NCBI GenBank assembly: GCA_018713185.1
Contig: DVFQ01000071.1
Location: forward strand, 1 to 44,853
From: Candidatus Copromonas avistercoris (nom. illeg.)
GTDB taxonomy: Bacteria > Bacillota > Clostridia > Lachnospirales > Lachnospiraceae
DNA length: 44,853 nucleotides
Direction of reading: 5' to 3'
Made by a program: the position numbers and the translations under genes. Below are positions 10,901 to 19,425 of this stretch, one piece after another. Position 1 is the first letter of the stretch, and each line of letters begins with the position of its first letter. The notes beneath the pieces are model-generated. The model was not told the DNA's origin and did not search any database. It saw only the letters and a list, made by a program, of their open reading frames with translations.

Positions 10901-11532
10901 CCATGCGGGATCTGGAGATCCGCGGAGCGGGAAACATTCTGGGGGCGGAGCAGCATGGCCATATGGAAGCCGTAGGCTATGATCTGTACTGCAAGATGTT
11001 AAACGAGGCAGTGCTGGCTTTAAAGGGCGAGCGGCCTGAGGAAGAGAACTTTGAAACGGCGGTGGACTGCGATATCGACGCCTTTATTCCGGACGGCTAT
11101 ATTAAGAATGAATATCTGAAGCTGGATGTATATAAACGGATTTCCGCCATCGAAACGGACGAGGAATACATGGATATGCAGGATGAATTGATCGACCGCT
11201 TCGGGGACATCCCGCAGCCGGTGGAGAATCTTCTCCAGGTGGCGGAGCTGAAAGCGATGGCGCATCGGGCCTACGTGACGGAGGTGGATATTAACCGCCA
11301 GGAAATCCGGCTGGAGCTGTTTTCCAAAGCCCGGCTGGACGTGTCGGGGATCCCGGCGCTGGCGGCGGAGTATAAAAACGAAATGCGCCTGATCCCGGGA
11401 GAAAATCCGGTGATCCTTTATCAGGATAAGAAGCGGAAAAATAAGGACTGCGGGCCGATGATGGAGCGGGCGAAGGAACTGATCGGAAAGCTAGAGAAGC
11501 TGACGCCGCCGCGCGGATCAGAGCGGTCTTGA
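7969..11532 (+). CDS. mfd: Transcription-repair coupling factor Mfd
   Basis: 1187 aa; CarD-like RID (SVGDFVVHESHGLGIYRGIE), helicase motifs (CGDVGYGKTEIALRAAF, IIDEEQRFGVAHKEKIK), TRCF C-terminus. Confidence 0.96.
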   Translation: MGEVFANPLTELAEYIDMKQALDKGKGPIQASGVTDSQKVHVMHELSSGRAWKLVITYDDTRARELYEDFTYFEKNSWLYPARDLLFYSSDIHGNLLTRERLQVFRHLLEDEGGVVVTTVDGLMDHLLPLSMLHEACLSIEAGMPLDIEEIKIRLAAMGYERMGQVDGMGQFSVRGGIIDIFPLTEELPVRIELWGDEVDSIRSFDAESQRSIQQMESVTIYPAAEVTLTKERLEAGISGIEADGKRQEKAFRDAGKHEEAHRIRTAVNELCEALREGFDVQRLDGYIRYFCGETVSFLDYMKAAGSAGGLAVFLDEPQRMREKAETVELEFRESMTQRLEKGYLLPGQADLLFSAKQVLAALELPQTVFMTGLDQRLPGMTVKEKFSLTGKNVNSYQNGFELLIKDLKRWKKEGWRVVLLSASRTRASRLAGDLREYDLFAYCPEDPSRPVKPGEILVTYGKLHKGFEYPMIKFVVITEGDMFGTEKQKKKRKRYHYEGKKISSFSELSVGDFVVHESHGLGIYRGIEKIEQDHVIKDYIKVEYADGGNLYLPATRLDGIQKYAGSDAKAPKLNKLGGAEWNRTKTKVRTAVREIAKELVELYAARQDAEGFQYGPDTVWQKEFEEMFPYEETEDQLTAIEDTKKDMESRKIMDRLICGDVGYGKTEIALRAAFKAVQEGKQVVYLVPTTILAQQHYNTFVQRMKDFPVRVDLLSRFRTPAEMKKTLEGLKKGYVDIVIGTHRVLSKDVEFKSLGLLIIDEEQRFGVAHKEKIKQMKQNVDVLTLTATPIPRTLHMSLIGIRDMSVLEEPPVDRVPIQTYVMEYNDEMVREAIHRELARGGQVYYVYNRVKGIDEITNHIAALVPEASVAFAHGQMHERELERIMLDFVNGDIDVLVSTTIIETGLDIPNANTMIIHDADRLGLSQLYQIRGRIGRSNRTSYAFLMYKRDKLLREEAEKRLQAIREFTELGSGIKIAMRDLEIRGAGNILGAEQHGHMEAVGYDLYCKMLNEAVLALKGERPEEENFETAVDCDIDAFIPDGYIKNEYLKLDVYKRISAIETDEEYMDMQDELIDRFGDIPQPVENLLQVAELKAMAHRAYVTEVDINRQEIRLELFSKARLDVSGIPALAAEYKNEMRLIPGENPVILYQDKKRKNKDCGPMMERAKELIGKLEKLTPPRGSERS

Positions 11533-11564
11533 CGGGCGGAACGGAAACCTGTAGACTGGAAGAA

Positions 11565-11594
11565 AGAGGCTCCGGCGCTAACGCCGGGGCCTCT
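11565..11594. terminator. Bidirectional terminator-like hairpin between convergent mfd and ABC ATPase
   Basis: AGAGGCtCCGGCGctaaCGCCGGgGCCTCT. Confidence 0.5.
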
Positions 11595-12357
11595 GCTTCG
11601 TATAGAAAAGCTCCGCCAGTTTTCCCGAGGTCATCGCTTTGCGCTCCTCTCCTTTAAGATCCAGGACGATACGGCCGGAGTCCAGCATGATGGTGCGGTC
11701 CCCGACGGAGAGGGCATAGTCCATATCGTGGGTGATCATTAAGGTCGTGATCCGGTCCCGGGCCACGATTTTTTCTGTTACAGCCATTACCTTTTCCGCG
11801 GCGCCCGGATCCAGGGCGGCGGTATGCTCATCCAAAAGGAGGAGCTTCGGTTGGGCAATGGTGGACATTAAAAGGGAGGCTGCCTGCCGCTGTCCGCCGG
11901 AGAGAAGTCCCATCTTTGTTTTCATGCGGTTTTCCAAACCCATGTCCAGCTCGGAAAGAAGCTCGCGGAAATATTCATGGTCCTTCCGGTTGACGGCAAA
12001 GAAGGAACGGGAGGCCTTCCGGGTATAAGCCAGAGCCAGATTTTCTTCAATGGTCATATTGGGAGCCGTGCCCCGCAGGGGGTTCTGATAAAGGCAGCCG
12101 ATGTTGAAGGCACGTTTGTAGTCCTTCTGCCTTGTAATATCCTCGTCTCCAAGAAAAATCTGGCCGCTGTCCGGAAACAGGCGTCCCAGAATGGTATTAA
12201 AAAGCGTTGTTTTTCCGGAACCGTTGGAGCCTAAAACGGTAATAAACTGTCCGGCCGGAACCTCCAGATCCAGATGATCCAGGGCCAGCTTTTCATTGAC
12301 GGTTCCCGGTTCAAAAACCTTCGTCAGCTTTCGGATCGAGAGCGGGCTGCTGCTCAT
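11578..12357 (-). CDS. ABC transporter ATP-binding protein (TrpZ-like)
   Basis: Walker A GSNGSGKTT, signature LLSGGQRQAASLL, Walker B LLLLDEHTAALDP. Confidence 0.88.
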   Translation of the reverse strand: MSSSPLSIRKLTKVFEPGTVNEKLALDHLDLEVPAGQFITVLGSNGSGKTTLFNTILGRLFPDSGQIFLGDEDITRQKDYKRAFNIGCLYQNPLRGTAPNMTIEENLALAYTRKASRSFFAVNRKDHEYFRELLSELDMGLENRMKTKMGLLSGGQRQAASLLMSTIAQPKLLLLDEHTAALDPGAAEKVMAVTEKIVARDRITTLMITHDMDYALSVGDRTIMLDSGRIVLDLKGEERKAMTSGKLAELFYTKQRPRR

Positions 12358-13310
12358 AGGGAATCGCCTCCTTTCTTATTGCCTGACAGCTTCTTTTTCA
12401 GCAGAGGAAGCGCCAAAGCGGCCACAACGATCAGCGTGGATAAAAGCTTGACCGCGTAGCTGGGCATATCGATCATGTAAGCCGCCTGGATCATGATCCG
12501 GTATAACAGGGAACCGGCCGCGGCGGAAATCAGTCCGCCGACGATCCCTCTGTCACCGAAGATGACCTGGCCGATGATCACGGAGGCCAGCCCCATGACC
12601 AGCATACTGCTGCCGCAGTTCAAATCCGCGTACCGCTGCTGCTCGCAGAGAAGAGCGCCGGATAGGGCTACTAAAGCATTGGCCAACATGACGCCGGCAG
12701 TTCGGGTCAGATCCGCGTTGATGGAGGAGGAACGGACCATTTCCTCGTTGTCACCGGTGGCGCGCACCGCCATGCCCGGCCGGGTGAAGAAGAAAACGCT
12801 TAAGGCCGCCACCAGGATCACAACGATCACGCCGGTCAACAGGAAAACCTGCGCGTTGGAGTCCAAGTACGGGGATTGAATCCCGCTTAAAAGAGCGGAA
12901 AAATTCTTGTAGATCGTCGGACTGGCTTCGTTGACCTGCGCTCCCACGGAATTGGTCGTGGTATATTGCAGATACAGGTTGGACTGGCCGCCCAGGACGG
13001 CGTAGTTGACGGTATAAAGTCCGGCCGCCACCAGGATCCCGGACAGGATGGCCTCAATTTTCAGCTTCGTCTGCAGGAAGGCCGTAAAGAAGCCCGCCAG
13101 AGCGCCGGCGGCGGCTCCGGCGAAAAGGCCGAGGACCGGATGGCCGGCGATGGTAACGGCCGCGCAGACCGTCATGCCGAAAACAAAGCTTCCGTCTACG
13201 GTCAGATCCGGCGTTTTCAAGATCCGGAAGGTTACGAACACGCCGAGAGCCATGGGAGCGTAAAGCATCCCCTGGCTCAAAGCGGAAATCAGCATACTGT
13301 AAAAAACCAT
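12354..13310 (-). CDS. ABC transporter permease (TrpY-like, BPD_transp_2 family)
   Basis: Polytopic protein, TPDLTVDGSFVFGM; 4-bp overlap with the ATPase gene. Confidence 0.85.
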   Translation of the reverse strand: MVFYSMLISALSQGMLYAPMALGVFVTFRILKTPDLTVDGSFVFGMTVCAAVTIAGHPVLGLFAGAAAGALAGFFTAFLQTKLKIEAILSGILVAAGLYTVNYAVLGGQSNLYLQYTTTNSVGAQVNEASPTIYKNFSALLSGIQSPYLDSNAQVFLLTGVIVVILVAALSVFFFTRPGMAVRATGDNEEMVRSSSINADLTRTAGVMLANALVALSGALLCEQQRYADLNCGSSMLVMGLASVIIGQVIFGDRGIVGGLISAAAGSLLYRIMIQAAYMIDMPSYAVKLLSTLIVVAALALPLLKKKLSGNKKGGDSL

Positions 13311-13325
13311 ATCTGTTCTGCTCCC

Positions 13326-14444
13326 TTATTGATTGAAATGGCTGGTGCCGTCGGCTTCCACCAGAACCTCGTAGCCCTCATAGGCGGATTCCGGGAAATC
13401 GGCGCCGAACCGGCCGGCAGCCTGGAGATTCACATACTGGGCGTAATTACTCAGAGTTTCGTAGGGAAGCTCGGAGGGCGCCGCGCCGTCCATGATCTTA
13501 AGCGCTATGTCGGCTACCTGCTCTCCCAGCTGGACATAATTGACTCCGACGGTGGCAAAGCCTCCATCCGCGACCATGGAATCCGCGCCGCAGTAGATGG
13601 GGATTCCGGCCGCGTAGGCGGTATCCGTGTAGGTGGCCATAGCAGATGCGATGGCATTGTCATTTCCGGTATAGAGGGCGTCCACTCCATCGGCGATCAG
13701 GGATTCCGCCGCGGTCTGCAGCTCGGAAAGATTGGCGATGGCAGCTTCCTCATAGGCGATTCCCGCTTCATCACAATAAGCCTTGGCGGCATTGATGGTG
13801 GATACGGAATTGGTCTCGCTGGAGGTATAGAGGAAACCGATGGTTTCACAATCCGGCTGGAAATTGAAGATCAGCTTTACAATTTCAGCGGCGGGGATGT
13901 TGTTGGAAACACCGGTGATATTCTGGCAGTCGTCTCCGGTGAGGCCGGCCGCTGCCGGATCGGAAACCGCGGCGAACACGATCGGGGTGGAGTCGCCGTC
14001 AAACACCGTTTTGGCCGACTGGGCGGTGGAGGTGGCGATGGGGATCACCAGATCCGTCCCTTGGGAACGGACGTTGTTAAGGATCGTCGCCAGAGCGGAC
14101 GTATCGTTGTTGGCGTTTTCTGTCGTGATTTCAATGTTTTTTCCGGAAGCCTCCAGGCCGGCGATGATCGTATCCCGGATCTGATCCAGAGAAGTATGGC
14201 TCATGGGCTGTACGATGGAAACGCGGTACGGCTCTCCTGTCTGGGCGGAGCCAGAAGCTGCGGCAGAGGTCTCAGAGCTGCCCGCTGTGTTTTCTTCGTT
14301 TTCCACAGCCGTGCTGCTTTCCGCGGCCGCGCCGGGCGCCTCTGCCCCGGAAGCCGATGTCTCGGAAGCGGACGTCTGGCTGCAGGCGGAAAGAGAAGCG
14401 GCAAGGAATACGGTTGTTAATAAAATAGAAATATTTTTTTTCAT
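13326..14444 (-). CDS. ABC transporter substrate-binding lipoprotein (TrpX-like, ABC_sub_bind family)
   Basis: Lipobox LSACSQ; PIATSTAQSAKTVFDGDSTPIVFAAVSDP, YTGNDNAIASAM. Confidence 0.85.
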   Translation of the reverse strand: MKKNISILLTTVFLAASLSACSQTSASETSASGAEAPGAAAESSTAVENEENTAGSSETSAAASGSAQTGEPYRVSIVQPMSHTSLDQIRDTIIAGLEASGKNIEITTENANNDTSALATILNNVRSQGTDLVIPIATSTAQSAKTVFDGDSTPIVFAAVSDPAAAGLTGDDCQNITGVSNNIPAAEIVKLIFNFQPDCETIGFLYTSSETNSVSTINAAKAYCDEAGIAYEEAAIANLSELQTAAESLIADGVDALYTGNDNAIASAMATYTDTAYAAGIPIYCGADSMVADGGFATVGVNYVQLGEQVADIALKIMDGAAPSELPYETLSNYAQYVNLQAAGRFGADFPESAYEGYEVLVEADGTSHFNQ

Positions 14445-14478
14445 GATCGGATCCTCCTGGTTTTAATTTTGTGAGATG

Positions 14479-15423
14479 TTATTGCGGGCAGTGATCGCTT
14501 TCGTTGATGGAAGCGGCCATTTCAATATGCCGGCGGATTACTTCGCAGGATGCGTTGAACTGTTCTTTTTCATCGGGAGACAACTCCAGCTCGATCACGG
14601 CTTCCACGCCGTTTCTTCCGATCCGGCAGGGAACGCCGCAGTGGATCCCGGTCTGACCGTATTCGCCCTGCAGCAGGACGGAGGCTGGAAGGATCCGCTT
14701 CTCATCCCGCAGGATGCAGGCGGCCATTTCCGTCAGCGCGCGCCCGATGCCGAATTCGGTGGAACCTTTTCCTTCAATGATGTCCATACCGGCCTGGCGG
14801 GTCTTTGTCAGGATTTCTTCTTTATTCAGATTCAGCTTTGCAAAGGGAACGCCGCCAATGGTGACGGAGGAGAAGGGGATCATGGACGAATCCCCGTGTT
14901 CTCCCATGGAGAACGCTTGAATGCTTCTGCGGTCCGCGCCGGAAGCCTGGCTTAAGCAGCGGATCAGGCGGGCCGTATCCAAAAGAGTGCCGGTACCGAA
15001 GCACTGGCGCCGGTCCATGCCCAGCTTTTTCCTTAAAAAATCAGCGGCGATATCCGCCGGGTTGGTGATGGTCACCACCGGACAGGTTAAGGAAAGCGGT
15101 TTCAGCTCATTTGCCAGAACGCTTAACAGTTCCACGGAGCGGCCCAGGAGATCCAGCCGGGTCTGGCCCGGAAGCCTCGGTTCGCCGATGGCGACGACGG
15201 TCAGCGCCGCGTCCCGGCATTCAGAGCAAGAGCCCGCCCGCACGGAAACGGCATGGTCCATAAAGCTGACGCTGTCGGCCACATCCAAAGCCTGCGCTTC
15301 GGCTTTTTCCTTTATGAGGTCCACAAGGACGATCTCCTCACAGATTCCGGATGCCGCAAGGGCATAGGCGCAATGGCTGCCCACATGTCCGGCTCCGATG
15401 ATAACGATTTTTCGGTTTTCCAT
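14479..15423 (-). CDS. L-lactate/malate dehydrogenase-family 2-hydroxyacid dehydrogenase
   Basis: MENRKIVIIGAGHVGSHCAYAL Rossmann motif, catalytic GEHGDSS, TRLDLL; RBS just upstream; ORF-track start 15555 is over-extended. Confidence 0.88.
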   Translation of the reverse strand: MENRKIVIIGAGHVGSHCAYALAASGICEEIVLVDLIKEKAEAQALDVADSVSFMDHAVSVRAGSCSECRDAALTVVAIGEPRLPGQTRLDLLGRSVELLSVLANELKPLSLTCPVVTITNPADIAADFLRKKLGMDRRQCFGTGTLLDTARLIRCLSQASGADRRSIQAFSMGEHGDSSMIPFSSVTIGGVPFAKLNLNKEEILTKTRQAGMDIIEGKGSTEFGIGRALTEMAACILRDEKRILPASVLLQGEYGQTGIHCGVPCRIGRNGVEAVIELELSPDEKEQFNASCEVIRRHIEMAASINESDHCPQ

Positions 15424-15490
15424 TCTACATTCCTCCTTGATCAAGTGATGGATCAACTGCGCTGGAAGTGGGCAAAGCCGTTCGTGAAAT

Positions 15491-15529
15491 AAAAAAAGCC
15501 CCTGACCCGAATATATACGGGTCAAGGGC
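15491..15529 (-). terminator. T-box leader intrinsic terminator
   Basis: On minus strand: GCCCTTGACCCGTATATATTCGGGTCAGGGGC + TTTTTTT. Confidence 0.85.
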
Positions 15530-15762
15530 GAAATATACAAATTCCGCGGTGCCACCTTGATTCAGTCCTCTTCTAAAAAAGAAAGAAGGACCCTCCAGCG
15601 GGATACCAGCATATCCCCGACGGGTAACGTCCGTCCCAACGTCGGCCCATTTCGGACCGCCCTCCGCAGACCATATTACTCAGATTCCCATGGGAAGCTT
15701 CCACCGTCCTTCCCTCTCTGCAATGAGAATTACCTGCCTTTTTCCTGCATCATCGGTTTATG
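15491..15762 (-). ncRNA. T-box leader, probable tRNA-Trp type
   Basis: On minus strand: AGGUGGCACCGCGG T-box, AGAGAG/GGUGGAAG Stem I motifs, terminator; UGG at complement(15671-15673) in the hand-folded specifier loop; antiterminator UGGC predicts G73. Confidence 0.85.
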
Positions 15763-15768
15763 GCAGTC

Positions 15769-15797
15769 ATTATACGGGATGGTCTGGGAATTGTCAA
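15769..15797 (-). promoter_or_regulatory. Consensus sigma-A promoter driving the T-box operon
   Basis: TTGACA complement(15792-15797), 17 bp, TATAAT complement(15769-15774). Confidence 0.85.
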
Positions 15798-15954
15798 GAG
15801 GTTTTTTGATCCAGGAGTTTTTTGTCAATTCTTCTCCCCAAACCCGCGGAAATGAGATATAATGGAGGCAAGTGATCCTACAGGGGAGGCTGCTATGAAA
15901 ACGATCGGAGGAATCCGTTCAGTAAAGAATCAAAATTAAAGGAGGACGAGACAA

Positions 15955-17118
15955 ATGGATGAAAATCAGATGAAACGGGAGATCGCCGATCTGGCGGACG
16001 CGCACAAGGAAGAATTTGAGGCGGTATCGGCTCATATTTTTGAGAATCCGGAGCTGGCGTTCCATGAGACGGAGGCGCAGAAAACGCTGTGCAGCCTGCT
16101 GGAAAAGCACGGGTTTTCTGTAACGCGCGGCGCCGGTTCCCTGGATACGGCGTTCATTGCCGAGTACGACAGCGGGAAGCCGGGCCCGACCTTTGCGTTT
16201 ATGGCCGAATACGACGCCCTTCCCGCGCTGGGACATGCCTGCGGACATAACCTGATTGGTACCAGCGCGGCCGGAGCGGGAGTTGTTTTAAAGCAGGTGA
16301 TGGAGGAGCATGGGATCGGCGGAAAGCTGCGGGTTTTAGGGACTCCGGCGGAGGAAAACGGCAGCGGAAAGATCACCATGGTGGAGGAAGGGATTTTCTC
16401 CGACGTGGACGCGGCACTGATCATGCATCCCAACGATGTTTCCATTGCGGACGACATTTCGTTTGCCGCGGTGAACATGACTTATACGTTTACCGGGAAG
16501 CCGGCCCATTCGGCGGCCTGCCCCTGGGTGGGCGCGGACGCCATGACGGCGGTGAACCTGATGTACACGGCGGTGGACAGCCAGCGCGTTCATATGAAGG
16601 ATTATACCAGAGTCCATGGGATCGTTCTCGAGGGCGGAACTGCGGTAAATATTATTACGGAGAAGGCGGTCTGCCAGTTCAATATCCGGGCGCTGGATTA
16701 TGAGTACATGGAGCAGATCGTGGAGATCGTGAACCGCTGCGCCAAGGGGGCGGCTCTCTGCGCCGGCGTTGAGGTTTCCATCCAGCAGAGCGGCTACGCG
16801 ATCAAGAATGTGAAGAACGATAAGCGGCTGGTTTCCATGGTGGAGAAAAATATGGATCTGATCGGCGAGCATCATATCCCCCGGGACATGACCCAGGGCA
16901 TCGGCTCAACGGATGTGGGAAATGTGACCCATGCGATTCCGGCAGCTCAGTTCTATATCGGCCTTAAGGAGCATATTGGCACCCATACGGCGGCATTCGC
17001 CGAGGCGGCCGGCGGCCCCGAGGGACGGCGGGCGTTAAACGCGGCGGTGAAGGTATTGGCGATGACGGGACTGGATGTGTTCGCGGGGAGCAACGGGAGC
17101 GGTCATACGTTTTCTTGA
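15955..17118 (+). CDS. M20 family metallopeptidase/amidohydrolase
   Basis: YDALPALGHACGHNLIG, GTPAEENGSGK, dimerisation domain GKPAHSAACPW. Confidence 0.88.
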   Translation: MDENQMKREIADLADAHKEEFEAVSAHIFENPELAFHETEAQKTLCSLLEKHGFSVTRGAGSLDTAFIAEYDSGKPGPTFAFMAEYDALPALGHACGHNLIGTSAAGAGVVLKQVMEEHGIGGKLRVLGTPAEENGSGKITMVEEGIFSDVDAALIMHPNDVSIADDISFAAVNMTYTFTGKPAHSAACPWVGADAMTAVNLMYTAVDSQRVHMKDYTRVHGIVLEGGTAVNIITEKAVCQFNIRALDYEYMEQIVEIVNRCAKGAALCAGVEVSIQQSGYAIKNVKNDKRLVSMVEKNMDLIGEHHIPRDMTQGIGSTDVGNVTHAIPAAQFYIGLKEHIGTHTAAFAEAAGGPEGRRALNAAVKVLAMTGLDVFAGSNGSGHTFS

Positions 17119-17241
17119 TTCGTGATGAATCTGTAAAGTACAGGGAAAATATTTAAAGCTGATTGGAAGCCGCAGCATTGCAAAAGGATAGGCACCTGAC
17201 AGGAACTTATTCTTATTTGGGAAAGGAAAGGGGTGTTTACT

Positions 17242-17543
17242 ATGAATCGTTCCATGGAATACTATCAGGAGCTGGTAAGGTTACTTGCAGCACTGCCTAC
17301 AGAAGTTGAATGACTACCAAAGAAGACAGAATTCGTACATGCTATATGACAGCATGTCTTTCATATGTGACGTCTAGAGCGGTGACGAATTCTGATATCC
17401 GGGCTGTGTTTGGACTTGACGGTGGGAAGGGCAAAGTGAAAGCGTCAAGGATCATCCGTGACACGGTGGAGACAAAGCTCATCAAAGCGGTGGATCCATC
17501 AACGGCTCCGCGGTATATGAAATATGTTCCATTTTGGGCTTGA
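17242..17543 (+). pseudogene. Internally deleted AlbA_2-type putative DNA-binding/ATP-binding protein remnant
   Basis: MNRSMEYYQELVRLLAALPTEVE* (N-terminus) followed directly in another frame by MTTKEDRIRTCYMTACLSYV...TAPRYMKYVPFWA (C-terminal wHTH-like end); central domain missing. Confidence 0.6.
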
Positions 17544-17548
17544 TAAAA

Positions 17549-17678
17549 ATTTAAGTTTTTTTAAGTTTCATCAAGAGCCGGTTGCGCTTTGAACTCAATA
17601 TTATAAACTGCTGAAAAACGCTTAAAATGCAGGAAATAATAAAAAAGGCAGTACGAAATTTAAGTTTCCTTAAGTTTC
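17549..17678. repeat. Pair of 22-nt direct repeats AATTTAAGTTTYYTTAAGTTTC-like
   Basis: 17549-17570 AATTTAAGTTTTTTTAAGTTTC and 17657-17678 AATTTAAGTTTCCTTAAGTTTC (20/22 identical). Confidence 0.6.
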
Positions 17679-17711
17679 TTCCGGCAAGTTTCATCCCTCT
17701 GAAAGAACCCC

Positions 17712-17740
17712 TTGACAAATCCCGCCTGCTTCCATATAAT
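17712..17740 (+). promoter_or_regulatory. Consensus promoter for the tyrS T-box leader
   Basis: TTGACA 17712-17717, 17 bp, TATAAT 17735-17740. Confidence 0.85.
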
Positions 17741-17746
17741 CGGGAC

Positions 17747-18042
17747 TATAGTGGAAACAGCGAAGATGGGAACAAGTAGCAAGGGCCAATGCTGAACAGA
17801 AAGCAGCCGGCGGATGAGAGGCGCGCAGTATGTTTTTGCGAATACCTCCCGGAGCTTCACACCGAACGGGACGCCAAGTAGGCTGTGACGGAGAGCGCAC
17901 GTTAACGCGCAGAGTCGGAAGCTGGCCGCAGGGCTGCAATGACTCACAGAGCCAAAACGGCGTGAGCCTTTTGGGAACAACAGGTGGTAACACGAAGCGG
18001 ATATGCCTCGTCCTTTTGAATAAGGACGGGGCTTTTTATTTG
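17747..18042 (+). ncRNA. T-box leader (Tyr) upstream of tyrS
   Basis: GAA-TAC specifier candidate (TAC 17843-17845), AGGTGGTAACACG T-box with UGGU (A73), terminator GCCTCGTCCTT...AAGGACGGGGC-TTTTT. Confidence 0.85.
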
Positions 18043-18165
18043 CCGGGAGCCTTGTCTGCCTGAGAAATGATCGCCGCCTGACGTGGGAAGCGGAATCCGA
18101 AGGATCGGACATACAAAGAATCCCGGACATACAAAGAATCAAAGAAAAAGAAAAGGAGAAGATCG

Positions 18166-19389
18166 ATGGGAGTTTATGAAGAGCTGCAGGCCAGAGGCCT
18201 GATCGCCCAGGTAACCAATGAGGAAGAAATTAAAAAGATGGTAAATGAGGGAAAGGCGGTATTCTATATCGGTTTTGACCCGACGGCGGACAGTCTCCAT
18301 GTGGGACATTTTATGGCGCTCTGCCTGATGAAGCGGCTGCAGATGGCCGGGAATAAGCCCATTGCTCTGATCGGCGGCGGCACCGGCATGATCGGCGATC
18401 CTTCCGGAAGAAGCGATATGCGCCAGATGATGACGCCGGAGATGATCCAGCATAACTGCGACTGCTTTAAAAAGCAGATGAGCCGGTTTATTGATTTTTC
18501 CGAGGGCAAGGCCATGATGGTAAATAACGCCGACTGGCTGATGGATCTGAATTATATCGAGTTCCTTCGGGAGGTAGGCCCCCACTTTTCCGTAAACAAC
18601 ATGCTGCGGGCCGAGTGCTATAAGCAGAGAATGGAAAAGGGCTTGAGCTTCCTGGAATTTAACTACATGCTGATGCAGAGCTATGATTTCTATGAGCTGT
18701 TTTTGAGATACGGCTGCAACATGCAGTTCGGCGGCGACGATCAGTGGAGCAATATGCTGGGCGGCACCGAGCTGATCCGCAGAAAGTTAGGCAAGGACGC
18801 CCACGCCATGACGATTACTCTGCTTTTGAATTCCGAAGGAAAGAAGATGGGAAAAACCCAGTCCGGCGCCGTATGGCTGGATCCCAATAAGACCTCGCCC
18901 TTCGAGTTCTATCAGTATTGGAGAAACGTGGACGACGCGGATGTGATCAAGTGCATGCGCCTTCTCACCTTCCTTCCGCTGGAGCAGATCGACGAGATGG
19001 CCAAATGGGAAGGCAGCCAGTTAAATCAGGCTAAGGAGATCCTGGCTTATGAGCTGACCAATCTGGTGCATGGTGAGGAAGAGGCGAAGAAAGCGCAGGA
19101 GAGCGCCCGGGCGCTGTTTGCCGGCGGAAGCGCGGCCCAGATGCCGGAAACCCAGCTGGAGGACGGCGACTTTACCGACGGAGCGGTGGATATTCTGGCG
19201 ATCCTTCAGAAATCCGGTCTCTGCGCGTCCCGTTCCGAGGCAAGAAGAAACGTAGAGCAGGGCGGCGTAACCGTAGACGGAGAGCCGGTAAAGGATATTA
19301 AGGCCTCTTATACAAAGGAACAGCTGTCCGGAGAAGGGATCGTTGTGAAGCGCGGAAAGAAGAATTTCCGCCGGATCACGGTAAAATAG
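18166..19389 (+). CDS. tyrS: Tyrosyl-tRNA synthetase
   Basis: [17 protein letters not shown] (HIGH-type), [12 protein letters not shown] (KMSKS-type), C-terminal S4 domain. Confidence 0.96.
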   Translation: MGVYEELQARGLIAQVTNEEEIKKMVNEGKAVFYIGFDPTADSLHVGHFMALCLMKRLQMAGNKPIALIGGGTGMIGDPSGRSDMRQMMTPEMIQHNCDCFKKQMSRFIDFSEGKAMMVNNADWLMDLNYIEFLREVGPHFSVNNMLRAECYKQRMEKGLSFLEFNYMLMQSYDFYELFLRYGCNMQFGGDDQWSNMLGGTELIRRKLGKDAHAMTITLLLNSEGKKMGKTQSGAVWLDPNKTSPFEFYQYWRNVDDADVIKCMRLLTFLPLEQIDEMAKWEGSQLNQAKEILAYELTNLVHGEEEAKKAQESARALFAGGSAAQMPETQLEDGDFTDGAVDILAILQKSGLCASRSEARRNVEQGGVTVDGEPVKDIKASYTKEQLSGEGIVVKRGKKNFRRITVK

Positions 19390-19425
19390 GGGAAAGCAGG
19401 ACGGCAACGGAAAGGAGAAGAAGAG

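Noticed and set aside
12966-14420. 484-aa plus-strand ORF
   Set aside because: Antisense to the ABC permease and substrate-binding genes; Gly/Arg/Ile-rich with no recognisable domain, a shadow ORF of GC-rich codons.
15671-15695. Ser (UCU) or Leu (CUG) specifier reading in the LDH T-box (GAAUCUG)
   Set aside because: In the hand fold this segment is paired in Stem I (AUGGGAAU and CUG helices); Leu would also need A73 while the bulge predicts G73. Kept open pending a covariance-model alignment.
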